From Neonectria sp. B-13 (Eukaryota > Ascomycota > Sordariomycetes > Hypocreales > Nectriaceae), in NCBI GenBank assembly GCA_002682825.1, contig NOKP01000022.1:968403-997725 (forward strand): a stretch of DNA of 29,323 nt, given 5' to 3'. The position numbers and the translations under genes are program-made. Shown here piece after piece: positions 18,376 to 27,650 of the stretch; the stretch's first letter is position 1, and every line of letters begins with the position of its first letter. The notes below the pieces were generated by a model. The model did not search any database, was not told the origin of the DNA, and saw only the letters and a program-made list of their open reading frames with translations.

Positions 18376-18736
18376 TGTCAAACCATAGGATAACCTTAAG
18401 GCCGGCATTCCGGCCCTATAGTCGGAGTTCGGGCTGCTGCCGGGGACCCTGACAAGCCCCGGATAGGCAGGCCTGATCGGGACTGCCTGACCCCCGGGCC
18501 CCGGGTCCGTCAGACCGCCGGGACAGGACCCCAACAGCCCATCGGACCCGGGCCCGGGCTCCGGGACTGACCATCGGACCCCTCAATGACCTGATGAACC
18601 TCATGTTGCCCTAATAGACCTCTTGGTCCCGGGCCGGCCTCTGACTGCAGTCAGGTCTATAAGACCGATCCGTAAGACCCTCATTACATAGAAATGACGA
18701 GCTTCTTTCCACATCTGATCCCCATTACTAGCTGCA
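18376..18736 (+). mobile_element. Putative copia-type 5' LTR
   Basis: The borders are inferred. The block begins TGTCAAACC and ends GCTGCA four bases before a tRNA-primer site, consistent with TG..CA LTR ends. Inside are a very GC-rich stretch (GGCCCGGG-type palindromes, 18460-18630) and GTCTATAAGACC at about 18654 as a possible TATA. No second LTR copy is in the window to test the ends. Confidence 0.5.
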
Positions 18737-18739
18737 ATA

Positions 18740-18752
18740 GTTATGAGCCCGG
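18740..18752 (+). promoter_or_regulatory. Primer-binding site complementary to tRNA-iMet anticodon arm
   Basis: GTTATGAGCCCGG is the reverse complement of CCGGGCTCATAAC, the anticodon stem-loop of eukaryotic initiator tRNA-Met (anticodon CAT). Copia-class retrotransposons prime minus-strand DNA from such a half tRNA. It lies 90 bp upstream of the gag start codon. Confidence 0.65.
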
Positions 18753-18842
18753 TTTGCCCTATCCATTGAATTGGCATCCTTCTTTACTTCCTTCTTGAAG
18801 CTATCTACACCCTAGCTTCCCTGCGAAACCCTGCATCTTCTA

Positions 18843-19520
18843 ATGGATTTCAAGGATCAGGAAGGCTCTTCCCGGGTCACCTTGAAAAGCTTTGGTGACT
18901 GGAAACAGTGGATTGGGGTCATCAAGAAGCAGGCCTCAGCCTATGACGTCTGGGACCTCATTGACCCCTTGAGCCCGGAAAAGCCATCCCTTAAAAAGCC
19001 GATTAAGCCCACCTTTTCCGATGTTGAGCCTCAAGCTGAGACTATCACGGATTTGACCCCTGATGAGTTCAAAAGACTAGAATTCCTTCAGAGCTGCTAC
19101 AGGACCGACCTTCAGACCTATCTAGCCCAGAATAAGGCCCTCGGACTCCTTCAGGGACACATCATCAACACCATCGGCAGCTATTACGCTACGATCGCTG
19201 ATGAAGACGATGTGGCTAAGGAATTGGCTCTTTTGAAAGCTAGGCTTGAGCCCTTGGATTGGGACCTTGAACAGGAGGTCTTGGAGCGATATCAAAGCAT
19301 CCTGAAGAGCCCTAGCCGGACTAAGCTATCAGATTGGGTCACAAGCTGGCAGAAGGTCCTAACAGAGGCCAAGAAGATCAAGATCCCGGATTCCGATGGT
19401 CTCAGACCAACCCGGGCCTTCCTTCAAGCTGTCAGGACTATCAACCCTAGCTTTTCTGACTACTGGGTCAACCGGATCCAAGAAGAAGCCCACAGCGGCA
19501 AAATCAAGTGGCAGGATACT
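18843..19520 (+). pseudogene. Copia-type gag, 3' truncated
   Basis: The ATG at 18843 opens a frame starting MDFKDQEGSSRVTLKSFGDW with the features of fungal Ty1/copia gag: KSFGDWKQWIGVIKKQAS, AYDVWDLIDP, FKRLEFLQSCYRTDLQTYLA, ALGLLQGHIINTI, LSDWVTSWQKVLTEAKKIKI and a helix ending VNRIQEEAHSGKIKWQD. At that point (19515) the sequence hits a TAC triplet run and then unrelated DNA. The frame happens to stay open to 19799, but the last 90 codons are not gag. The zinc knuckle, protease, integrase and reverse transcriptase are absent, so the element is dead. Unlike the next block it has no RIP-type stops, which suggests a later arrival or a break that separated it from duplicates. Confidence 0.8.
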
Positions 19521-19539
19521 ACTACTACTACTACTACAT
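19518..19539. repeat. (TAC)7 microsatellite at the gag break
   Basis: Seven TAC triplets follow GTGGCAGGA exactly where gag similarity ends, marking the junction. Confidence 0.85.
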
Positions 19540-19975
19540 CCCTATGGGCTCTCACTTTTTTATTGAAAGGGCAATTTCATGTCCTCTCATTGGTCCATAC
19601 CCCTGTAAATCCCCTTTCAGTTGAAAGGGGACTCGCACACGAGGGCTCTGACCTATCTTTCGTTTCAAAGTGGACGATCTGCTTTCTGATTGGATGCTAC
19701 AATCCTGCCCCTGTTATTCGTAGCTATATTTTCTTTTTCTTCTCTCCAATCTTTAACATCTTTGGTCGTACTAAACCATTTTCTACTGCTGTTGATTAAG
19801 TAGAAAGTAATGTCAACAATCGCGTCACGTGCACGCGTTCCTTACGTGTTCAGAAGAATAGTTGTAGTATAACGCACCCAACCAGATGGCTTTGTAGCTC
19901 ACTTTCATCATCATCATCATCATCATCAATTGAATAACCTACCAGCATTATCTTCCCTTACATTTGTAACTCAAA
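19540..19975. other. Spacer between gag fragment and OrsD-like relic
   Basis: No gene. It contains a 9-bp hairpin CCCCTTTCA/TGAAAGGGG at 19611-19630 with a 2-nt loop, a CACGTGCACGCG patch at about 19826, and a (TCA)n run of about 22 bp at 19907-19929 just before the ATG at 19976. It is probably the old promoter region of the OrsD-like gene. Confidence 0.45.
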
Positions 19976-21835
19976 ATGCAGTTTCAAGAAACCGGGCCCG
20001 ATCAAGTTCTGGACATTGAGCAGAGCGAGACAACTAAATGGCTGCAACATACGGGCTGGCCACAGTTGTTCCGCAATCGACCACTTGACATTATTGCTGC
20101 ATTAACACTGCAGCCTGGACCAGCATAGAATGAAGATTATCTCCTAGGTTCATAGCAGAGTACCTAGGTTTAGAGCTCTATGGCAGTTGAAGCTCAGCTG
20201 CAAATCATACTACGCAGTGTTGACTTAATGTTTGATCGGGCCAAATTTACATTGGCTAGGACATCATACAGATCTTACTGTTAGCTTAATACCTACTGGA
20301 AAGATGTATTCTAGCTACATAAGTTCCGAATTGTATCCAGCCAGAAGAGATATATTTCCATATGGTAGAGGTTTATCTGTTTTATATTTTGGGCTCTACA
20401 ATTCAGTCTACGACTGCATTAAGAAATTTATAACTTGAGACTTAGACCTAATGAAGTCAAGATGATGCAGCATATACTGGACTTGGTATCCACTTTGTAG
20501 TAGCAAGGGAAAGAAGAATGGGATGATGATTTGGAATACGTAAGTTAAGATAGAGGGGAAGAGTCTAGTGATGGGGAGGACAATGAATCCCTTGAAGATA
20601 ATGATGGAGAAAGTGTTGAAACCGATGAAGATGAAGATATTGAAACCGATGAAGACGAAGATGTCGAATACGATAGCGGGGACAGAGATGAACTGATGGC
20701 CTTCGCTCTCCCTCCTAGTGTCTAGCTATATCTATCTAAGGCTATCTTTCAACTCTTGATAATGTTCTAGATACACTAAGACCCTGCTGAAGACATATCT
20801 TCATCAGTGCTCATTCATTATACAGTAGTCATAGGGATCTAAAGAGACTCTCTTGCCTACTATTCAGTATACAACTCAACGCTGAAACTGGCTGCTCTGA
20901 TGTAGGTTGGCTGTCTTTTGTTCCTTGAATACGCCTTGCCCGTTTACACCTACGATACCCTTGCCTTTCCTTGGCTATATTGAACAAGCTACCTATCCTA
21001 GCCTGATCGGCTGGACTCAATCTGCAGGAAGTATCTTCTTCGGGGATGCTATACCCCCCTTTGGAGAGATGATCGAACTGAAAGCATTTGTAAAATCTAT
21101 TGTGAAACAAGAGGGCATCCTAGGAAATCTTTCCTAGGCTCCAGACGGCCGCTCATTCACAATCAGTAATAACAAGAAGGTTCAGCTATCCGAATTCTAT
21201 AAGATATACCATAAGGTTATAGCATAGGTTCAAGAGCAGGTTAGTGAGATAATGCTAGGCTGGGACCCTAGTATTGACCTATCTACTATTCAGGATAATT
21301 TGACCTGTCTAACAGCTGGCTGGTCCTTCTTTCACAAAACCGAGAACAACCTGGGTAACATTTGGAAGACACTACTATATAGGCTTAAATCTTCTTCATT
21401 TCGTGGCCGACCGTTTATCAAATCCGGGTCATAGCAACTGGAAACTTATATAGTATATCTTAACGCTGGCCTTATATTGAACAAGACTGCCTTTACTGCT
21501 TCCTATATAACAGCTAGTTTACCCAGCTAAGGCTCCAAAATAACCAGCATTTGATACATTAATATAAAACTGGCTATACGGAATGTCTTTTTTCATGGAG
21601 GCTAAATGATCATCATTATCGGTTACAACAAGGCTAGAGCGTCCAATAATTACGCCTTCTACATTGTTTGTTACCTTCAGCCGAGTCTCAGCCTGAGCTT
21701 CTTAAAATATCTTACAATTATTCGACCAGTCTGGGAGTTTCTAGCTAAGCAGTTACATATGCCTTACTACAGCAGCAGTAAATTTTTCTTCCTAGATCCT
21801 AGTAGCAAGAAAAAGCATTGTGTTGGTGATTTTGT
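19976..21835 (+). pseudogene. OrsD-like (DUF3505) multidomain gene relic with RIP-type stops
   Basis: The ATG at 19976 starts MQFQETGPDQVLDIEQSE, then KWLQHTGWPQLFRNRPLDII, the hallmark segment of fungal OrsD-type proteins, some of which carry RecQ-like helicase domains. The same frame runs for about 0.9 kb (AQLQIILRSVDLMFDRAKF, YNLRLRPNEVKMMQHILDLV, a long Glu/Asp tract at 20570-20690) but is broken by about 15 stops. All are TAG or TAA and none TGA, several where Trp or Gln would be expected. Similarity resumes in nearby frames: YTPFGEMIELKAFVKSIV (about 21050), APDGRSFTISNNKKVQLSEF, DNLTCLTAGWSFFH, and IIIIGYNKARASNNYAFYIV to YYSSSKFFFLDPSSKKKH (21610-21825). This C-to-T/G-to-A pattern is typical of RIP. 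The helicase end is not visible. The exact family is from memory of motif order, so it is moderately sure. Confidence 0.65.
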
Positions 21836-22200
21836 GCATCCGGTGTTTAATGCTAGCAAGGGCAGCCCCTATTGGCTGTACCTACTTAAGGGACTAGGCC
21901 AGCCACTTATTGACACGGCATCTCTTTTCTTCTTCATGAATTTTACCACTGACTTGAGCTGTCTTTATACTGTCTTATTTTCTATTGTAACATGTGCTGC
22001 TACTGCTATTAACTTTGACATTCTCTACTATCTTTGACTACTGCCAGATTCTTCTTCTTTTGATCATCCTTGGGGTCTTGAAATTATCCTCCTACCTTCT
22101 CTTGCACCTCCGCAATTGCCATTTCTTCCCTCTCAATCCGACTCTACTAAGACAGCATTTCCTGGGTGGTGTCTTTACACTGAAGTGCGCATCCCACCAA
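21836..22200. other. Junction sequence after the OrsD-like relic
   Basis: The open frame continues to 22037 but its residues no longer fit the family after KKKH. The composition is hydrophobic and AT-biased, with no recognisable domain. It grades into the AT-rich block. Confidence 0.4.
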
Positions 22201-22978
22201 CAAAATACATACTATATATAGAGTAGTATTCTATGTAGTAGACTGTATTAAGTTGATATTAGCCTTTCTTATAGCTATAATAATAAACTCTTATATAGTT
22301 TATAGAAAACTCTAGTTATATAAAAATAAAGTAACGTTATACTAATAAAGATAAAAAGTAGAGTTTATAGAAAATAAAAGAGTAAAGTATATAAATATTG
22401 TTATAGGTTAAAATATTAAGGTTTAGTTTAAAGCTAGAGTTAACCTTTATATTTAAAGGATAGTATAAGTAGTAAAGTAGGGTAAATATTTTTATTCTTA
22501 CTAACTGTCTTAGATTAGGTTACTCTTATTAATATACAAAGCTATATTAAACTATACTAGCTATAAATAAGTATAATAAGCTATACTAAGTACTATTAGC
22601 TATAGATTTACTATATTTAACTATACTTACTAAAAATATTATTATTTATTCTATAACTAGATAATTGAGATATAATAATAATTATATAATTATATTACTT
22701 ATTAAAAAATAATATAGAAACTCTATTAAGCAACAATTTACCTTAGATTAGTATTTTTCTAGAAAGCCTTCTAAGATAACTTTAAGATAGCTACTTAAAG
22801 ATAGTATATAGCTATATTAGTTACCTACTGCTCTAATTTATAGTATAAATATATAAGAAGTAGATTCTAATAGTGCAATTGTATAGGAAGTAGTAGTTAA
22901 GTTACTTGATCTAAAGGAAATAGATCTAAAACTCTTTACTTATGTTATTACCTACCTATATACTAGAGGTTAGCCCTA
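22201..22978. other. Extremely AT-rich block (RIP-like)
   Basis: About 780 bp made almost only of A and T with TA-rich words (CTATACTA, TATAGTT, AATATT). CA and TG dinucleotides are scarce relative to TA. There is no coding capacity. In Pezizomycotina this composition usually marks a RIP-mutated repeat. It ends sharply near 22978, where normal composition returns. Confidence 0.75.
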
Positions 22979-23046
22979 AAGTAACATTTACAAGGAAGTC
23001 AGTTGCAGCTAACACAGGAGATCTAGATTGCGACTGAGAGAGCCTT

Positions 23047-23617
23047 GGCTGCAGCAACACCAATCCCTTCGCCCTCGGTACGCAGCTTTGTATTGTCGCT
23101 GATTACTTTGGTCTGGACTCCATGATTCTTGATATCTGCACCTGCCTAAGGGAATACTATAGACCGGTAGCAGAATCCATCCAGCGCTCCTTCAATGAGG
23201 CTTGGAGTTCCGAGTCGCTGCGGTCAATTGACGAACTTCATGGGGGATTTCTAGAAAAGTATGTCGAAGGAGCGAAGACGGCATTCGAATATGGCACTCC
23301 AGGCTTGAACCCCGTTTCAAAGTACATTTCTTCGATTTATTTCAGACACTGCATACTGTGCCCTGAGGGATCAGACGTTCATTGGAGCCTTATGGACGTC
23401 TCACGCACTGTTACTATATGTCTTTAACCATATTTTCGCCGAGGGCTCAACTTTCCTTGACCTGTTCCCTAGGGGTGGGGCTATGGTTCCCTCTCGGTGC
23501 GATAGCTGTAACGGGTACGAAAAGTTTCCTTACACTGCCACCTGGGTCGTCAAAGGCCAAATTCATGGCCGTTGCTGGGACTGCCAAGAATTATATATAC
23601 GCCAGCAGCATCTTTAA
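23047..23617 (+). pseudogene. BTB/POZ-type protein, C-terminal fragment
   Basis: Plus-strand fragment without a start. The first frame gives LGTQLCIVADYFGLDSMI (the typical end of a BTB domain, VADYF-like), then the helical segment ESLRSIDELHGGFLEKYVEG and AKTAFEYG. Another frame gives RFISDTAYCALRDQTFIGAL, HALLYVFNHIF, CDSCNGYEKF and HGRCWDCQEL, i.e. two CxxC pairs that could bind zinc, and ends in TAA at 23615-23617. The frames change between about 23315 and 23350, best explained by a one-base indel. A splice solution (23259-23367, GTATGT..GAG) also joins them but would remove the conserved-looking helix. A TGA lies directly upstream at about 23035 and the BTB core is missing, replaced by the AT-rich block. 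Function unknown. BTB proteins usually act as dimerising adaptors, for example for Cullin-3. Confidence 0.5.
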
Positions 23618-24157
23618 CCGGGTAAGGAATTGAGAAAAGCTGTTCTTCAGGCTAGCGCCAATTGGTTTAGATCACTGTCGCCCAACTAGTGCCACACAGC
23701 TACATAATCTGCAGCGGTTGGTTCTATGGCAAGATCAAGGCCGTGAGGGCGGATGATCTGGTCGGTGGACAAATTGCGTTTGAATGGAGGCATAAAGGAT
23801 AGACGAAAATGCCAGGTTGGCGAATAGCATGCAGGCTCTTGGGCCCAAACTACTGTCTTAACAACGGGATGGATGACTTCTATTGTATGTTTCTTGGTCA
23901 AGAGTGAAAAAAAATAATCTTATTGGTATTAATCAATTAATTACACTTCTCTCTATTTTTACATTTAGGTCTTGTTGTATGCATCCATGTGTCCGAATTT
24001 TGACGAAATAAAATGCCTCCATCGACTCCCTGCGTGAATTCCACTAAGTCCCCACAGACTCAAGCCTGGCGCGAGCCCGATTCGCATGTCCGATATGGGA
24101 TTATTTGGCAAATTTCAAAAAAGGTCACCTAAAAGAGAGGAACCTCCTAGTTACTTC
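23618..24157. other. Intergenic, nothing recognised
   Basis: About 540 bp with one domain-free minus frame (23686-23901), an A8 run at 23909 and AT-rich sequence to 24000. Confidence 0.5.
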
Positions 24158-25327
24158 TTAGGCTAGATAATTAGCATTAAATGGAGATGTCTGCGTCACC
24201 TCTGGCCAGCTTGCAGGCTGTTCATTGACTGCAACTCTCGCCCTCGCCCTCGTTTTAGACTTCCTCGATCTTCGTCGGCGTGAGCGACAAGCGCAGTACC
24301 TACATCTCAAATTAGCGATAACTCGGCTTTATAAACCTATGCGTCTTAAATCGAACGTACCCAACCCCAGCGACGAATGCTAAACCTGCCGCACCACATC
24401 CCACACCGATGCCTATTTTCTGACCCAATGTCAAGTCTTGACTTGTAAGTAAGCGCACATGGGAGCATAATTAGAGTTGAAAATAGCCAACCTTGAAATA
24501 TCGCGCCGCCATCCCCAGCAGCGCTGGTTCCAGTAGCGCTGAGTTCCGTTGAAGAAGGACGCGTGCTAACGGTTACGGTCGGCCTCAAGGGGTCAACGAT
24601 TATCGTAGTAGGTTGTTCAGCACATTTATATGCAGTCTTCGAACTCAGTGGCCAAACCACAGTGGCACAGAACGGACTTTTCCCAGAGCTATTAGGGTCA
24701 GTTTATTTCCCATGTTCAGGATTACAGTTAGATACTCACCAGGAGAGGATGAGCGGATATGTTGTCCTCAGTCGTGAGGGAGTGATTGCATCATAACAGG
24801 TGGTATATATCATGCAGTCATGCTCTTTATAGCAACATCCAACGTACTCAGTTGATTGTCTAGTCAGGGAGGTGCAGGTGCCAAAGCCCATACATGTGAA
24901 AGGCTCATTTGCCGTTTCATTAGCATAGGAAAGCGACGACAGATATACGTGAGGACTTGCCGTTGATAAATGCGCAGGTGTTAAAGCTGAAATCCTGTCT
25001 TTTGACGAGTTCGGTTTGACGTGATGAGGGCGGTGCGGTGATATGAGGCGCGGTGGCGAGAGGCCCTGATGTAGAAAAGCGGGTGAAATCACTCATGACA
25101 TTAGACGTAGACTCAACAATGATCATAAAGTAAGTCAGAGCATGTATCACAAAGGCGGTATGTATGCTGAAATGATTCAGCATGATGGAAGGCTGATTAG
25201 CATCCATATACCACCCGTGTAACTCGCAAGTCTGCATCGGCAGCTGACCGGGGGAGCTAGTCTTAGCCAAAGTTGAATGAATGGCAACTATCAGTAATAT
25301 ATTTGTTCTGAGTACTGTAGTTCTCAT
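24158..25327 (-). CDS. Single-pass membrane protein with signal peptide; probable frameshift
   Basis: Five sequence blocks on the minus strand make one type-I membrane protein. The ATG at 25327 gives MRTTVLRTNILLIVAIHSTL, a signal peptide. Downstream come RQTELVKRQDFSFNTCAF, NETANEPFTCMGFGTCTS, YVGCCYKEHDCMIYTTCYDA (a Cys-rich outer domain) and VVWPLSSKTAYKCAEQ, then a Thr/Ser-rich stalk (TVTVSTRPSSTELSATG). A transmembrane helix IGIGVGCGAAGLAFVAGVGY and a basic tail CRSRRRRSRKSKTR follow, ending in NYLA. Introns at 24689-24739 (51 nt), 24437-24491 (55 nt) and 24300-24360 (61 nt) have GT..AG ends and exact phase. Near 24950 the frame must shift by one base between INGKSS and the following block, and no intron fits, so the copy may be broken or miscalled. 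An intron in the first block (about 25080-25250) is also possible. The layout is like fungal Cys-rich receptor-like or wall-sensor proteins. Function unknown. Confidence 0.65.
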
Positions 25328-25480
25328 ACCGGTACCTACTTCGGGATTTCTTTCTTCCTGATCCCAGAAAAAGCGCAATGAAAGCGGCGATCAGTCCGCC
25401 TTGGTGGCTGTCCGTGCAGTTAGCACTTATGGTTCTATGCCTCATCATTGGCAGTAGCTCTACGCAGAGTTCCATCTTCA
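25328..25480. other. Divergent promoter region, left part
   Basis: Shared 5' region of the minus-strand membrane protein (start 25327) and the plus-strand gene at 25782. No separate gene. Confidence 0.4.
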
Positions 25481-25650
25481 AAGCATGAACGGCTTGTGGC
25501 GTCTACTATCAGCGAACTTTTGGGGCCCATTGGATGGACCGGTGAGAAGTGGTCACATTCCACATCCTCTACTCAAATTATTGAAAGCCTGAACGCCTTT
25601 GTGGCGTCTACTATCGGCAAACTCCGTGGGCTCGTTGGATGACCGGTGAG
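25481..25650. repeat. Direct repeat, two 66-bp copies 104 bp apart
   Basis: Copies at 25481-25546 and 25585-25650 share GTGGCGTCTACTATC, GCGAACTTT versus GCAAACTCC, and GTTGGATGACCGGTGAG-type ends, with small indels. They sit in the divergent promoter between two membrane-protein genes and might hold doubled regulatory sites. Confidence 0.75.
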
Positions 25651-25781
25651 ACATAATGACATGTGACAACTCCTCTTCTCATTATAATTAAATCGATCAG
25701 ACTAGACCTTCTGGGAAAAATCACTATGTCGACACGCATCGAGACACGCATACAAGCCCGGAGAAATCCAGCAACAAGGCC

Positions 25782-27007
25782 ATGGATGGAACGCCCAACT
25801 GTACGAACTTGCGGTCATTAAGCGACTTCAACGAATATCTCAAACAGCTCAGAATCGAAACAAACTTTGTTGAGAGCAACCTTACCCAATGCCAGAGAGA
25901 AATATGCCTTGCGATTTGGGGTGCTGGAAATCCCGACATTTTGGGTATAGGAGTACGAAGACGCATCCCCTGTTGCTCGGGCGGTTTTGAGCAAGGCATG
26001 CTAATATCAAATAGATTTCCATTGGATATGTCATTGAGATTGCCCTCGGGGCTGGGCTTGCTGCAGCGGCCGTAGGCACACGAGAGAAACAAGGCCAAAA
26101 GTGGGCATTCTTGCAGTCCATGACAAAGGCCGGCTTTGAGGCATTCTTCGACTTTGCAATCTACTTCGCCCTATCAGTCAACATTGCATGCATCGTCGTG
26201 CTGGTGAACAAGGACTTCGGTCTATCGACCTCTGGATTTGGTGCCAGTGACGCGGAAATTTCCCTGGCAATGTCAGTCGCCTGTATGTTGCCGCTGATCT
26301 ACCCCATCGGGTTGCTGCCAGTCCGAATATCCCATGCCGAACACCGAAAGGAATCAAATTTCGATAGGAGCATTGAGGATGAACGGAAAAAACAGAATCT
26401 CCGCCTCCTTCTGTTCTCATTGTTGGCCGTCTTGTTTCTTTATCCCTTCGTATCTCAGGCAATACACAACTGGGCACCGTCGCGCATCGGCGAAGGTAAC
26501 GGGCCTGGGGGAAGAACCCTAGTGACAGACGAAGAATTCAAACGGGTCCAAGGAATGTGTTTCGGAACCATCGAGCGTTTTTCTTCCTGGGAGTCCCAGC
26601 TGCTTGCGGCTACAGAGATGGCTGCTTCTTTGTTAATCTACCTTTGCATGATATGGCATCTGATCATCGCACAGATTCGGAGAATGGAGCGTGAGGATAG
26701 GGAATTGGAGGATGAACGCAGAATTACAGTTATTATGGCGCGGACTCGGAGGCACATGGAGATGCTATGGAAAAGGTACAAACTTATCAGGGCACTGTTC
26801 CTTTTGATCCCGGCTGCCTTGGATAGGGTCTTGCTATCTTGCATCTTCCGCCTCCGAAATATTGAAGGGCAGATGGCGCAAGGAATAAACGGACAGTATG
26901 CTGGGAATGAGTGGGGATTCGGGCAGATTATTAGCATTGTTATGTTTGCCCCTGTAGTGACAGAGATAGCCTTTGCTGGATGGATATATCACTCCTTAGT
27001 TGTATAA
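25782..27007 (+). CDS. Polytopic membrane protein, two exons, unknown function
   Basis: Exons are 25782-25952 and 26015-27007. The 62-nt intron (GTACGA..TAG, with GCTAATA as branch) sits after GNPDILGIG, giving 387 aa. The start ATGGATGGAACG follows GGCC. The N-terminus has a short soluble part (NCTNL, TQCQREICLAIWGAGNPDI), then transmembrane segments: SIGYVIEIALGAGLAAAAVG, FDFAIYFALSVNIACIVVLV, AEISLAMSVACMLPLIYPIG, LRLLLFSLLAVLFLYPFVSQ, MAASLLIYLCMIWHLIIAQI, a possible ALFLLIPAALDRVLLSCIF and the last IISIVMFAPVVTEIAFAGWI. A charged cytosolic-type loop (REDRELEDERRI) separates the fifth and sixth. The NPDI-x-GIG signature is shared by a large family of uncharacterised fungal membrane proteins. 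No transporter motif is recognised. Confidence 0.85.
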
Positions 27008-27270
27008 CAGTCAGGTCTAACCTAAGGGTACAGAGTAGGTCTAGGGTATATGGTTTAATGATTGAGTGGATTAGGATGTTATAGTAAGCAATGTAGGTTA
27101 TAGTCTAGTAATTGTTGTTTTATTTCTAAAAGTAAGTAAAGTTAAAGAGATTCTAATATTACATTCTACTTTATCTTATTAATAGTAATCGCGGAAGCGC
27201 TGCTGCCCCCGCCGGTTTAGCGGCACATCCATTCGGGCAAGGCGCCGTCGCCGCCCGCCACCTTCGACAT
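27008..27270. other. 3' flank and AT-rich spacer
   Basis: AT-rich 3' region to about 27185, then an abrupt change to GC-rich sequence (GCTGCCCCCGCCGG, GGCGCCGTCGCCGCCC) leading into the palindromic promoter element. Confidence 0.5.
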
Positions 27271-27290
27271 GTCACGTGACGTCACGTGAC
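27271..27290. promoter_or_regulatory. 20-bp perfect palindrome with two E-boxes and a CRE
   Basis: GTCACGTGACGTCACGTGAC reads the same on both strands. It contains two CACGTG E-boxes (bHLH sites) and, at the centre, TGACGTCA, the CRE/ATF site. A TATA-like CTATATAAGC begins 8 bp downstream. Confidence 0.8.
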
Positions 27291-27296
27291 CAGTTT

Positions 27297-27306
27297 CTAT
27301 ATAAGC
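27297..27306 (+). promoter_or_regulatory. TATA box
   Basis: CTATATAAGC just downstream of the palindrome and about 42 bp upstream of the ATG at 27340, followed by a CT-rich stretch. It marks a promoter reading to the right. Confidence 0.65.
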
Positions 27307-27339
27307 GGTCTCCTTGTCGCCCAACGTCCCTCTACCCTC

Positions 27340-27650
27340 ATGAACTTGTACTCTCGACTTCTTACCCTCCCATCGCTCCTCATTTCCTCCTCAGCCTGCA
27401 TTTCATTTCCGTGAGCTGGCCGCGTCATCCGCTCGGTCGCATGGGACTGTCATCATCGCATTATCGCTTCAGGTCAACTTGGCGACAGCGTTGGTCGCAT
27501 TCCCCCTTCCTCGCCTACGCAGGACGATCGGTTGCATCCTCTGAGTGCTTTCCAAGAAACTTCCTTCCTTACCTGGAGGAATTTTACACCTGTATGAACT
27601 ACTTTCCCTCCTCGCTCATGGCCCTTCGCTGTATACTGACTGATGCCTGA
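27340..27650 (+). CDS. Candidate small secreted protein, two exons
   Basis: Exons are 27340-27410 and 27473-27650. The 62-nt intron (27411-27472) has GTGAGC..CAG ends, and removal gives an exact 82-residue frame. The N-terminus MNLYSRLLTLPSLLISSSAC reads as a signal peptide. The mature part contains WRQRWSHSPFLAYAGRSV, ECFPRNFLPYLEEFYTCMNY and RCILTDA, with three cysteines after the leader. There is no recognised domain. The strong promoter elements immediately upstream support transcription, but the short distance from TATA to ATG (about 42 bp) implies a very short leader, so the transcript may instead serve another ORF or be non-coding. Size and layout resemble fungal effector candidates, which is only suggestive. 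Confidence 0.35.

Noticed and set aside
27276..27410. 124-codon plus frame starting inside the palindrome
   Set aside because: Its first part covers the TATA box and likely transcription start and it would start at a non-ATG codon. Only the spliced model from 27340 was kept.
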